Source of the DNA: [Phialemoniopsis] sp. UDSM-2020
Taxonomy: Eukaryota > Ascomycota > Sordariomycetes > Thyridiales > Thyridiaceae
Assembly (NCBI GenBank): GCA_018873225.1
Contig: JAEILZ010000005.1
Location: 1,674,001 to 1,738,000, forward strand
DNA length: 64,000 nucleotides
Direction: 5' to 3'
Positions 22,128 to 33,924 of this stretch are shown here, one piece after another. The notes beneath the pieces are model-generated. The model was not told where the DNA came from and did no database searches. It was given only the letters and a program-made list of their open reading frames with translations. Positions within the stretch are counted from its first letter, which is position 1; each line of letters begins with the position of its first letter. Made by a program: the position numbers and the translations under genes.

Positions 22128-25119
22128 ATGATGTTGTCAAACCCCCTCCACCGGTTTTCACCGTACCACACGATTCCCTCCAATGCACTTCTCTCTGGAG
22201 GGCATGTCCAAGCCGGCCACATGCACCCCAACGGCTTGGACACGCTGGCACAAGGCTCTCACTACGCCCTCCAGCAGCTCCAGCAACATGTAGGTGTACA
22301 CAACCCACACCTAGCGCGACCCGGGCCTCAGGTCAAGCACCGACAACATCCTTATGGTCCCGCCACGCGTGCCACTGGAGCCGCCGGGCCTATCCGGAGA
22401 AGAATTAGCAGGGCTTGCGATCAATGTAATCAACTGCGCACCAAGTGCGACGGGCAGCACCCTTGCGCCCATTGTATAGGTATGTCTTCCAACCCTTAGC
22501 TTTGAGGCCGTGAAGGCAAACACAGGAAAGCCCGCTGACCTGATGATATAGAGTTTGGATTGGGTTGCGAATACATCAGGGAGCGAAAGAAGCGTGGAAA
22601 GGCTTCCCGAAAAGACCTGGCACAACAAGCGGCAGCTCAGGCGGCAGCTGCGGCGGGTCAGGGTGGCAAGTCTCCCGATCAGTCTACTGAAGGTGGCCAG
22701 TCCAGCGACCAACGAAACGAGAAATCAATGTCGTCCATAACGGTCGACACCCAGCTGGCTAGTAATGACAAATTGTTGAACGACATCGGCGAGGATGCTC
22801 TTCAGAGAGAGCAGAGGACTGGCAGTCTGGACAGCCTAGGCGAGATGACGTCTCACCAGTCTCACCTAACTGGCCACTCGGGAGGCTTGGATCGAGACCA
22901 CCTGGACAGCCCGACCGCTCTTGACCTCAACGCATACGGCAATGTCCATGCTGCATACGACCGACAGGGCATGAGCGCCCACTTGATGAACGCCTCCGCG
23001 CATGCGCAATACGCGCCTCAGGGCAACATGTCAAGCTACCCGGAGCTTCCCTACGCTCTTCAGACCCAGAGCCCAACCGGCTACTCTGCCAACGCGAACT
23101 CGTTCCGCATGGGTACGAGCCCGCTAAGCGCTTATCCGATGGCTGGAGAGACAGCTTCACCAGGCTGGATGACCATGTCGTCTCCACCACCTCAGTACCA
23201 AACGCACATTCCTCAGAACACCTATGCCCAGCACTCTCAGCTGAGATATCCGGTACTCGAGCCATTGGTTCCCCATCTGGGAAACATCATTCCGCTCTCC
23301 CTCGCTTGTGACCTCATCGACTTGTACTTTGCGAGCTCTTCCGCTGCCCAGATGCACCCCATGTCGCCATACGTCTTGGGCTACGTCTTCCGCAAGCGAT
23401 CGTTCATTCACCCCTCGAAGCCACGGCAATGCCAACCAGCGCTGCTCGCAAGTATGCTGTGGGTTGCGGCACAAACCAGCGACGCGCCATTCCTGACTAG
23501 CATTCCGTCTGCCAGGGGCAAGATCTGCCAGAAGTTGCTGGAGTTGACAGTGAGCCTGCTGAAGCCGCTGATCCACACGCCTTCCGGAGATGCATCGCCT
23601 GTGTCAAGCCCCGTCATTGACGGAGTTGCCTTGGGCGGTCTTGGCGTCGCTCTGCCCGGGTCGATTAGTATGGAAGCATTGACCAGCGAGACTGGAGCGT
23701 TTGGTGCTGCGGGAACGCTCGATGATGTGGTTACGTACATCCACTTGGCCACCGTCGTCTCGGCCAGCGAGTACAAAGGAGCAAGCTTGCGTTGGTGGAA
23801 CGCGGCCTGGTCACTGGCCCGCGAGCTTAAACTTGGGCGTGAATTGCCTCAGAACGCGCCGTCGATGAACATTCACCCGCCCGAGAACGACTTGGACGGG
23901 ACCGCTGAGACCGACGAAATGGGCAATGTCGTCCAGGGACTCGTTACTGAGGAAGAACGGGAGGAGAGGCGACGCATTTGGTGGCTCGTGTACATTGTGG
24001 ACCGCCACCTTGCTCTTTGCTACAACCGGCCGCTGTTCCTCCTCGACATCGAGTGCGATGGCCTTTTGCAGCCGATCGAAGACACTGCGTACCAAAACGG
24101 CGAGTTCCGTGGCTTTGCCACTGATCCCGACGTCCTGGCCGCTGATCAGTCTGGCTCATCCCAGCAACGGCTTCGCGGACCCTGTTTTGAATGCACGGGT
24201 CACAGTATCTTTGGTTATTTCTTACCTCTGATGACCATTCTCGGCGAGATTGTTGATCTTCACCATGCACGAAACCACCCGCGCTTCGGTGTGGGTTTCC
24301 GCTCGTCGCGAGAGTGGGATGAACAGACTGCTGAGATTACGCGCCATCTCGAAGCCTATGAGCAAAGCCTGAAGCGATTTGAGCAACAGAACCTCAGCAA
24401 TGCAATTCACGCTACGTCGGAAGACAAAGCTACGGATATCAATGTCGACCCGCTCTCTGCTGTGCCCCACGAGGCTGGCACGCCATCGGTGCACTCGGTT
24501 CACAGCGTGCACACCGCAGGCTCGACTCGTTTGACTGAGTCGGACATCCAGACACGCATTGTCACTGCGTACGGCACTCACGTCGTGCATGTGCTTCATA
24601 TCCTGCTCTCTGGCAAATGGGATCCCATCAACCTGCTGGATGACAACGATCTGTGGATCAGCTCGCAGGGCTTCATCACGGCCACGAGCCACGCCGTCTC
24701 AGCGGCTGAGGCCATCAGCAACATCCTCGAGTTTGACCCCGGACTGGAGTTCATGCCTTTCTTCTTCGGCATCTATCTGCTTCAGGGCTCGTTCCTGCTG
24801 CTCCTGATTGCGGACAAGCTGCAACTTGAGGCCAGTGCCAGCGTAGTCCGAGCATGCGAGACCATCATTCGCGCCCACGAGGCGTGTGTTGTGACGCTCA
24901 ACACTGAGTACCAGGTATGTCTCACATGCTTCCAACCCTCAACTATCGATTCTGTTGGTGCTAACAAGAGTTCAGCGTAACTTCAGCAGAGTCATGCGGA
25001 GCGCTCTGGCCCAGGTTCGGGGACGTGTGCCTGAGGATCTTGGCGAGCAGCATCAGAGACGCCGCGAACTGCTCGCGCTCTACCGCTGGACCGGAGATGG
25101 GACCGGCCTGGCATTGTGA
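22128..25119 (+). CDS. xlnR: Xylanolytic transcriptional activator XlnR/Xyr1
   Basis: Zn2Cys6 master activator of xylanase, cellulase and D-xylose/L-arabinose metabolism genes in filamentous ascomycetes. Exons are 22128-22479, 22552-24914 and 24976-25119 (introns 72 and 61 bp), giving 952 residues; a second in-frame ATG at 22131 begins the usual [13 protein letters not shown], so the true start may be one codon later. The binuclear cluster has Cys97, 100, 107, 113, 116 and 123 with exact CX2CX6CX5CX2CX6C spacing, in the near-invariant family context [20 protein letters not shown], and its last part is split by intron 1. Basic linker [17 protein letters not shown] follows. The fungal-specific regulatory domain includes [40 protein letters not shown] and [20 protein letters not shown]. 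The C-terminus ends in [12 protein letters not shown], typical of the family. The conserved intron positions and full length suggest an intact gene. Its upstream region is unusually long. Confidence 0.97.
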
Positions 25120-26560
25120 GATTGACCTTCAATCACACACGGACGTACATGCTTCCATACAAAGATATATTTATTCCTGAGTGCGATCTCTTAAAACGCT
25201 ATTTTGGGTTTGGTTAGGGCGTTGGCTAGGCGTCTTTTTCCCTCCCCCTTGGGGCTTACAAAAACGGGTTGGCGGCTGCGAGTCTGGAAAAAAAACGGGT
25301 ATGGCTTCTTGAACTTTCGGGACTGTTAGGAATCAAAAGACAGTGGCGCTATATCATCAGTTGGAGGACAAACGATTGACGAAGAGTTATCTCATGGTAT
25401 ATACGAAAGCAAGCAGCGGGGTTTTTGGGGTGTATGTGCGGGCCTGTGGTTAGAGAGGTTTCTGTGTACGATGGATCTGCTTTTCCATAAACAGTGTGGG
25501 CTGTAAATAATAGATGAGATTCTTGACAATATGCGTTACATTGTAACTGACCTGTGCTCTGTCCTGTTTGCGTTTCTTTATTCCGAACCCCTTTCCATTC
25601 ATTATAGATTTCGTGATCGTCTCTGCATATCGGCACATATTAAGCGTCGTCATCTACAGGGCACCTCGTCTGTCCGGCCTGTGGAGCCGAGGAACGGCAC
25701 TTGTGTTCAGGGCTCTAGTACCGTCTCTGCTGCGCTCAAAGATCGATCATGACTGATGTGTTCCTTGGCCTCGAGAACGATCCTCCCAAGGGATCTAGTC
25801 CAAGGCAGAATATATGCAGTGAAATGGATCTTTTTGACCAACAGCCCTGTTGAGTTGATCAAATGGATCTTGGACTGACGCCGTTTATTAGTGGCCTCAG
25901 GGCCCGATGGGGCAGATCAATTAGCGCGCTGCCGAAGCACATGGGGCGCGCGCCGGTGACGGCGGGGCGGGCGGACGGGCTGTGTCTTTCTTTGTTCATG
26001 GATTTGCGGTATCAAATCATTGCCAAAAGGCTCAGCCCGGTTCCGTTGCTCCCCGAGACCTTTTCATTGCTTGCATTATCCCCTTATCCCACTTCACTCG
26101 GGGCGGATGTAACGTTGAATGTCGAGCCTAACGACCATTTTGATGAGCTACTAAGTAGGGTGCCAGCTGCTGCTGCGTTTCGTCGAGTGCTGCTCCAATC
26201 CTCGTGTATAAGGGGTGACTCACTCACGACTCCATTTTACTGCTCCCTTCAAAGTCATCACAAGCTATTCTACTTTCAACCATCTTACAGTCAGTCCCAG
26301 GGGTTCACTGCACATCACAAAAGGCCCCGCATTCTGTATACGAAGTAGCGCGTGGGTGAGGAGCGACCCTTTTCGTTGATGCCTTGGCTGGCTGGGCTGC
26401 CACTCACACGCCTGGCAATAGAGGGAATGGGCGATATACAACTTCGGGCATCATGAATACTGGCCGCCACTGCCACTTACCTTCGTTGACCTAATCCTTG
26501 GCCAAACCAATTTATTTATTTTTTCTGGTCTCCCCTTCCTGAAAAGCAAGCGGAATAGCA
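25120..26560. other. Intergenic region between xlnR and hexokinase-like gene
   Basis: 1.4 kb holding the xlnR 3' region and the promoter of the next plus-strand gene. A 161-codon open frame at 25863-26348 begins with ATG but shows no domain, no family resemblance and ordinary promoter-like composition, so I do not call it. A GC-rich patch at 25948-25980 contains one CreA-type GCGGGG (25962-25967). Confidence 0.55.
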
Positions 26561-28378
26561 ATGGCGGACTCCTCTAGATCCTCGAAGCTCGAGGAGTTTC
26601 TCCAACCGCTGCATATCGACATTCACGTCGTCCGCCAGCTGTCACACGATTTTGCCGAGACCTTCAGACACCTCGCCGCCGAGTCGTCGGACCAGTTCCT
26701 CGCCACGCCGATTTCCGAGTCTATCCTCCGTCCCGCGCAGGGGCACGATCCCGGCCGGTGAGTCTGACTGGTCCCCTCCTTTACCCATCGACGGATCACA
26801 TGCTCGTGTGCTCGTGCATGCCATGTCGTGTGTCGTGCAGAGTCGCTGCGGGGCAGTACAACTTTCGAAACGCTTGGCAATCTTTGTGCGATCAAGACTA
26901 ATTTGTGACCTTCTACTTACAGATATCTCGCAATTGACATGTGAGTTTCACTACATAATAGGCTACAGAAGACAGTGCCGATATATCTTGCTCGTGGATA
27001 ACTGACCGTGAACTGCAGAGGCGGCACGAATCTGAGAGTGGGCTTCATCGAGTTGTTGGGTCACAACGGAGCATCTGCACTAGCTTCATATCCCTCCCAA
27101 AACAACCACGTTCAAAATGGAACCGGCCCTCGATTAAAGAGGTTGCACGAGCGCAATTGGCCAATTCAAGATGTCTTGAAGAGAGCCAACCAGGAAAGTC
27201 TATTCACTTGGATCGGCGGCTGCATTGCCTCGACCGTTCAGGAGGGATGCGAGATCCTAGGCATCCCGAGAGACGGCGTTCTGCCCATGGGAGTGACATT
27301 CAGTTTCCCCATGGAGCAAGAGTCCCTGTCCGTAGCCAAGCTCATGCCGATGGGTAAGGGATTCGCGATCACCTCGATAGACGACCTCGGTTCTCAGCTG
27401 CTGGCGGGGTATGAGAAGGCGCGCACCAGCGGACTGCCCGACATAAGGATGGCAGCCATCGTCAACGATGCCGTTGCTACGCTGGTCTCGTTCATCTACG
27501 AGTCCAGAACGAGGTCCGATCAAAAAGCCGTCATGGGCCTCATCTGCGGCACGGGCTGCAACGCCACCATGCCTCTGCCCCTAAGCAGTCTGCACCCCAG
27601 CAAACGACCCAAGAAGGTCAACGTGCTGCCGGGACAGCTGGAGGACGGCGTCAAGGTCGCCGTCAACACAGAGTGGAGCATCAAAGGTGCGGCACCACCT
27701 CTGCGAAAGCTCGGCTTGATTAGCCAGTGGGACGACGAGCTCAGCGCGGCGGTCGAGTCACCGGGTTTCCAGCCGCTCGAGTACATGACGGCAGGAAGAT
27801 ATCTAGGCGAGCTAGGACGGATCATGCTGGTCGACTACTTGACCCGGATCCTCGGTCTGTCCCAAGACGCATTACCGGCAAAGCTGATGAGGAAGTTTGA
27901 CCCCCACAACACCACCTTCCTGAGCCATTACCGCCCCGGACGTGATAAATCGCTGCTGGCCATGCTGAAAGAAGAGTTCTCGACTCCCGACGCGGACAGC
28001 TCGTTCCAATGGACCGAGGAGATCGCCGACGCTCTGTATCATATCGCGAAAGCGATCGAGGTCCGAGGTGCTGGAATCATCGCGGCAGGGATTGTCGGCC
28101 TGCTCACCTTTGCTGGGGAGATGCCGTCGAAGGAGGCCGTCGGAGCGCGCGGTGACACAGCCGATCTGGCCGTCGGCTACACCGGAGGCTGCATCACGAA
28201 TTTCCAGGACTACTTGGTTGACTGCCAGAACTTCCTCGATGAAGTGATCAAGCTAGACTACAGCAGTTCTACAATGCCCTTCAGGATCACACTGCACCCT
28301 TGCCACGATGGCGGAATCAAGGGCGCTGGCATCTTGGTGCCGACAGCGGTAGCGAGCCAAAAGCTTGAGGAAAGCTGA
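26561..28378 (+). CDS. Hexokinase-family protein, atypical
   Basis: Sugar-kinase fold protein of 524 residues in three exons: 26561-26757, an 18-bp micro-exon 26923-26940 and 27019-28378 (introns 165 and 78 bp). The micro-exon supplies YLAID of the phosphate-1 motif, which reads YLAIDIGGTNLRVG only after splicing. Residues equivalent to the hexokinase active site are present: Ser167 (FSFP), Lys185 (GKGF), Asn221-Asp222 (IVND, catalytic Asp), Glu290 (NTEW) and Glu326 (LEYMTAGRYLGEL). Several motifs deviate from true hexokinases: GKGF for WTKGF, NDAVATL for NDTVGTL, GTGCNATM for GTGxNAxY and DGGIKGAGIL for DGSGKGAAL. This resembles the atypical hexokinase-like group (Aspergillus HxkC/XprF and HxkD), linked to carbon-starvation signalling rather than glycolysis; which member, and whether it phosphorylates sugar, cannot be told from sequence. 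It converges on CDC5 with 254 bp between stops. Confidence 0.92.
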
Positions 28379-28632
28379 TTCGGATATCGATAGAGTAAAA
28401 GGGGCAGGCCGTACATATCCATATTTTGACGACACGATACCAAAAGCGATGAGCCCATGTTCTCCGCAACAAGGAGCATGAATAATATACATTCTTCACC
28501 AAAGCCAGCTCACAACAACATTTGTCAAATGCTCAGGAAAATTGATGGGCTTGCCTCCTGCCCAGAGGTCTTAATGCTGTAATTATATGCTGGTAACACT
28601 AAAGTACATTCTGACTGCGTGATACTAGTAGG

Positions 28633-31036
28633 CTAATGGTAGCCGTTGGGACCAGTGGTCAGCGAGTCCAGCTCTTCCTTGGTCCGCCTGTACAACTCTT
28701 GCGCCTCGCGCTCCCGCTTGCTGATGAAGCCGACCTCGTCGCGGAGAGAGGCCAGCCGGCGGTTGATGGCCGCCTCCTCGGAGATGGCCAACGTCTTGAA
28801 GCCGCTCAGGGCGTGGTTCGCCTTGGCCAGCGCCTCGGACGCCTCGCCCACCTTCTTCCGCAGCATCTCCGCCCGCTGCTTGTAGCCGCCCAGGTGCAAG
28901 GTCAGCTTCTTCTCCAGCTTGGCGCCCTTCTCGGCAGATGCTATGATGTCATCTTGGACCTCCTGGGTAGGTTTATTAGCATTGTGTTCTCACGAAAGGG
29001 ACAAGGCACCGGGTTTGATCGCTTACATCAAAGGCTGCGCGCATGGCGGCCATTTGCACCTCCTCTTCATCATCTTCGTAGCAGCCGAGTCCTAACAGCA
29101 GCGAGTTCTTGCTGCTGCCGGGCCACGATTGCGAAACGCCTTCGGGCTTCGGTAATTTGTTGCTCTCCATCAGAATCTGCAAACGTGCCTCGGCGAGTGC
29201 GTCGTCTTCCATCTGCTCCAGCGCCAGTGCCTTCTTGGGTGGTCTGGCGCCCGGCAGTGGGAACTTGGCCGCGTCGTTGGCCATGAGAAGCGCAGCCTCC
29301 TTTGCCACCAGGGCCTCCATGGGGTCCGCATCTTCAGCGACGTTCCTGAGGAGGGCATCGAGGTTGACGTTTGTTGGTCGAGGAAGCTCGCGTTGCATGA
29401 CTTGAGTCCGGCGCTTGCGCTCCAGCAACTCCTGGGCCTCGCGCAACTCTCGTTCCCTGCGGTCCCGGTCTGCAGCATCCTCTTGCGTCACCTCCCGGTT
29501 ATCAACTTCCTCCTGATCTTCGGGCAGCTCCAGCTCCCACTCAGTCTCCTTGGGCTTTGGCAGCGCGGCCAGGCCCTGCTTTAGCTGGTGGCGCATCGCC
29601 ATCTCACGCATGCGTGCGTCCCCAGGTGTCCCCCCGACCAATGACATCTCATCGTCGCCAGAGTTGAGCGCGAAGTTGTCCCTGGGCGTTCTCATCGGTG
29701 TTTGGCCAGGGCGGAGAGGAGTAGCGCCAACACCGTTCGCTCCGGATCTCAAGGGTGTGGCCAGCGGGTTCGGAGTAGCGACGACCTGCTTCCTAGGCGC
29801 CACGCTCTCGAAACCGGTCGAACCTGCTCCCTCACGCAGCGGTGTATTCTCGCCACCAAGAAGTGATGACTGCGTCTCGGTCAAAGCCCGGATATTCCTG
29901 ATCTCGTTGGCAATGTGGTCTTCCTGTGCCGGAGCTCGTGGCGTTCGGATCGGTGCGTTGGTGTTGATGCCGGAATAGTTGCCGACCAGGCCGCGCGTGG
30001 CATCGTTGTCGCTTTCACGAGCGAGTGTGCTTGCACGCTCTCCGATCATGCCCATCTTGACAATCTCCTCCAACTCGCCCTCGCTCACCTGGGGCGCAGG
30101 GAGCACCAAAGAGCGCCGCTTGCTGCTCTGCTCCGCTTCTCGTACCTTCTGCATGCGGCCGGCCTTCAGTGCCTCCTGGTACGAAGCCGACTCCTTGTCC
30201 CCTTTGCGCCGCTTGCGGTCCGCATCTTCATCCTGATCTCCTTTGCGCTTGTTCTGTGACAGTTGCAGCTTCTTCGGGTCGAAGTTGGCGCGCTGAAGCT
30301 CGTTTCGGGTAATCTCCTCGTTTGTGTCGTAGAAGCCGGGTAGGGCTTTCCGTTCAAACGGAATGTCGGCATTGTAGTCCATCTGACCGGGTTTTCGAGT
30401 GACGACCTTGATGTTGATGCCTGCCGTCTTCAGTTCTCGTCGCTTCTGCAGTGTTGCCAACCGACGCGACTCTTCCTGCTGACGTTCTCGGGCTTTCCTC
30501 TTGGCCTTCTTTCCCTGTGTGTTGGCCAAGCGGGCTCGAGCCTCGCTCAGCATCTCCTTTTCGTCCTCATCGAGATCAATCGTATCGGGGCGCGCCGGTT
30601 TCGTTTCGGGATCCGGGTCAACCTCGCCTGGTCGCAGGCGACGTACATCATCGGCAGAGGGCGCTTGTGTTTCACCACCCTCAGGGCCGCTGAGACTCAA
30701 TCCCGATGACTCTCGCTGCTCGGCTTCGTCAAGTAGTTTCTGGTAGCGCTCCAGACACTGGTTGGCTGTCCTGCCTACAATAGGTGCGATAGTCCGCCAT
30801 TGTGTCGGCATCAACTTAGCGAGGTGCAGAAGCTTCTCGTCCTCCTCCTTACTCCACTCGATCTTCTTGATGCTAGGGTCGAGCCATTCTTGCCATCGCG
30901 CCTTGCATTGCTTCGGTGTCTTTCGCGCCAACAGCGACGAGACGCGAGCCCACTGGTTAAGACCATACTTGGAGACCGAGGCCTTGAGGATCTCGTCCTC
31001 GATGTTGGTCCACACTCCTCCTTTGACAACAGGCAT
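28633..31036 (-). CDS. cdc5: Pre-mRNA splicing factor CDC5/CEF1
   Basis: Core subunit of the Prp19/NineTeen complex in the spliceosome. Two exons (31036-29027 and 28962-28633) flank a 64-bp intron (28963-29026), giving 779 residues. The start ATG at 31036 opens [20 protein letters not shown]; an in-frame ATG 27 codons upstream exists but the shorter start matches the family. Two Myb repeats (about residues 5-105) contain [20 protein letters not shown] and [21 protein letters not shown] basic charged region follows ([18 protein letters not shown]), then the conserved [15 protein letters not shown] segment near residue 225, threonine-proline repeats such as [16 protein letters not shown] that are phosphorylated in other Cdc5 proteins, and a C-terminal coiled coil in exon 2 ([20 protein letters not shown] onward). 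Head-to-head with BRE2. Confidence 0.97.
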
Positions 31037-31482
31037 CTTGGCGATCTGCTGCTTGACGACAGCGCTGTTGTGTTGAGGAAGGCAGGTTGTGGATAGTGGT
31101 GGTGATGAAATGCGCAACGACCAAGCTTCAAAAAATTACCTGAGGCGCCAATCCCAGCCAAGCAGAGGATACAGACAAGGTCTGGTTTGGCTCACAAGGC
31201 TGACACGGTGGTAGCACGTGATTTTGAGAAAAAAGAAGCAGTGATTGGTCTAAGCTCAAGCTAGCGTCACCCTTGCTGCGACAGGAGCGCGTCAATTCGC
31301 GCTAGGCAGGGACCCCTGCTCCCACACGGCTGCGATCTTGCGCAAAGGTGTCTGGGCTTTGAATCCAAAGCTGTTTCTCGCTTCACTTTGTCACTCGCCC
31401 TTCTTGGACCTGCGCAACGCTCCTGGACAAAGCGTTTTACCATTGTTATTCTTGCGTTTGATACCTTGCTATTGACGACAAG
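31037..31482. promoter_or_regulatory. Shared divergent promoter of CDC5 and BRE2
   Basis: 446 bp between two divergent start codons. No coding signal. Both genes have broad nuclear functions and probably share this region as a bidirectional promoter. I could not single out a specific site. Confidence 0.5.
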
Positions 31483-33515
31483 ATGCCAAATGAAGGTACC
31501 ACTCCGCAGAAGGACCCTGCGGTCCCCCTTGTGCGCAAGGAAACGCCAATCCCCCCGCCAGTCATCCCTCGTCCTCAGAATTCCTTGCCGCAGAAGCGGG
31601 TTCTCGCCGAGGATGATCACTCTCCAGCTGTGAAGTCTCCTCTGAATCCAGACTCCAAAGTTCCAAAAGCTCAAACACCAATTCCTCCGCCATCAATACC
31701 TGTCCCGGCTTCCGCCCCAGCGGCGGCGCGAGTTCTATCTCAATCTCCAGTGCCTCCCCCAGCTCCAAAGGCACCTACGCCTACGCCAGCTCCAGCGAAG
31801 GCACCGACACCCACACCGGCTCCAACGAAGGCACAGATGCCCACGCCAGTACCTGCGAGTGCACCTGCACCTGCACCTGTGCCTGTCCAGGCTCAGGCGC
31901 AGCCAGCGCCCCCTGTGGCTGCTCCGGCAATGGAAGAGACGATACCATCATTGGCTCGAGAAAAACGTACCAAGAAGGAGTCGCTGAAGAAGCGTGAATC
32001 TAAGGGAGCTCTGGCGAACGTTGATAGCGCCAGGGCAACACCGGAGCCAAAGCGTCGAGACCCGAGATCAGCAGGAGGAGAGGGGCTCCCAATGCGATAC
32101 AAGCTCAATGGACCAGTCAAGCCCTCCGACTTTGATCAAGCTCAAGGACCCGTCTTTAGAAGTCACCACGAGGTAGAGGGCCCCAATGGGGAAACTCTCG
32201 AGTTCTTTGAACCCTCTGAACAGTATGAGCTATCTCCCGAATGAGCTTATCTATTGAACAGTTGACTAACAGAGACTATCACAGGCCTGTAAATAGGAGG
32301 GGCTACGTCTATGAGTATGGGATTGCGGACCCCAAGTTTCCTTCGTCGCTCTACTATCGGCAGACCGACACGAAACCCTTCCATGCTCACCTCAGTTTCG
32401 AAGATGCGGCTTCTTCGATCTACTTTGACAAATCAGGTCTTCATGTCACGGGCGAGCACGGTTTCAGGATGGCAAGGGCCAATGTCGCGGCAAGGGAAGG
32501 TCGCTGGTATTGGGAGTGCAAGATCACCAGGGGCTGCATCAAGGATCGCAAACCTGAGGATCCCGAGTCGCATGGCCACGTGCGCATGGGTTTTGCGCGG
32601 CGAGAGGCTTCTCGAGATGCTCCGGTAGGCTACGATGCGTACAGCTACGGCTTGCGTGACGTGGCCGGCCAAAAATTGCATATGTCGCGGCCCAAGGAGT
32701 TCTTCCCTGCTGGCGAGGACATAGAGGAGGGCGATGTCATTGGCCTCGAGATCCAGCTGCCTTCTGAGCAGCTGCACCGGAAGGTTGTCCAGGGCAGCTA
32801 CAATCCCGCCGTCGATGTGGCGGATGACGAGGCCGGGTCCACAGCTGAGGGCCCCAGCATTGTTCGCGATCGCATCCCTTTCCGCTTCCAAACCTCTAAA
32901 CTTTGCTTTGAGAAGTTCGACTACCACACTATCAAGGAGCTCGAGGATCTCATGAACCCGGCCATGTCGGCGTCTGGTGGTGGGGCGTCTAACGAGGCGC
33001 CCAACCCCAACCACCCTGTGCCGTGCATGCGGACTCTCCCGAACTCCTATATCAAGATTTACAAGAACGGAGTCCTGAAAGGAACTCCGTACACCGACCT
33101 GCTTGCCTTCTTGCCTCCGGCCTCGAGTGCCAACCCGAAGATGCAGGAAGGCGCTCGAGAGCGGTTGGACGATGGCACCCTAGGCTACTACCCAGCTGTG
33201 AGCGTCTTCCGTAATGGCGCAGCCGAGGTCAACTTTGGTCCCAATTTCTGGTACCCTCCACCTGGATACGAGAACCCTAGCGAGGATGTAGAGATGACGG
33301 ATGCGGGTGCTGCTGCCGCCAAGCCCGCCGAGCGTCTTAAGAAGCTTCGCCCTGTCGGCGACCGCTACGAGGAGCAGATCGTCGAGGACATCGTCTACGA
33401 CATTATTGATGAGGTTCACTTTTGGATGCAGGACGGCGGTCGTGTGATTGACCGCGTTGAGAATGGCATCACTCGGGAGGAAAACAGAAACAGGGGCATG
33501 GCATTGGAGGATTAG
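31483..33515 (+). CDS. bre2: COMPASS complex subunit Bre2 (Ash2-like SPRY protein)
   Basis: Bre2 (human ASH2L, fission yeast Ash2) is a subunit of the Set1/COMPASS histone H3 lysine-4 methyltransferase. Exon 1 (31483-32222) encodes a 246-residue low-complexity N-terminus very rich in Pro and Ala, with TPTPAPAKAP-like repeats and a basic patch REKRTKKESLKKRES. Exon 2 (from 32285, to 33515) holds a long SPRY domain: YVYEYGIADPKFPSSLYYRQ, HLSFEDAASSIYFDKSGLHV, GRWYWECKITRG, HVRMGFARREASRDAPVGYD, NSYIKIYKNGVLKGTPYTDL and LGYYPAVSVFRNGAAEVNFG. The C-terminal helix EEQIVEDIVYDIIDEVHFWM matches the Dpy30-binding segment of Ash2 proteins. The length is 656 residues with the acceptor at 32283-32284; an in-frame acceptor 12 bp earlier would add four residues. 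The branch-point-like TTGACTAAC at 32262-32270 favours the later acceptor. Confidence 0.93.
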
Positions 33516-33924
33516 AAGTCTAAAAATAGCGTCAAGCTCAAAGGTGCAAAAGGGGTGAGGTGAAATGCGAAAGGAGAAAAATGGTTGTGCACTGTCACGA
33601 CAACTGGTGTACGACCAAAATGAGGTCTAGATTATGATACCCGCTTCCGATGGAAGCTCAATACATGAACAATATTCGGGACGACTTGTTTGGCATGACA
33701 TGACATTTACCTATCTACGATCGATCTCGGCGCCGAAAAGCGCATTCCTGTGGTCCATATTCTAGCCTATCATTAACATTGCCCTCGCTCAAGCCCCCAA
33801 AATTGCATTACTCGTGACATAATAAACGGGTATCGTGTGTCCCTCCTCCCTCCTTCTACAGCAAAATCGTAATCCATGACCTGGAAAAAAAAGCATCAAG
33901 AATGAAAACGAAATACAAAGTGCA
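33516..33924. other. Convergent intergenic region
   Basis: 409 bp between the stops of BRE2 (+) and the membrane protein (-). AT-richer than its flanks, as usual for 3' ends; it should hold both polyadenylation regions. No coding signal. Confidence 0.55.

Noticed and set aside
25863..26348. 161-codon open frame upstream of the hexokinase-like gene
   Set aside because: Starts with ATG but has no domain and lies where a promoter is expected.
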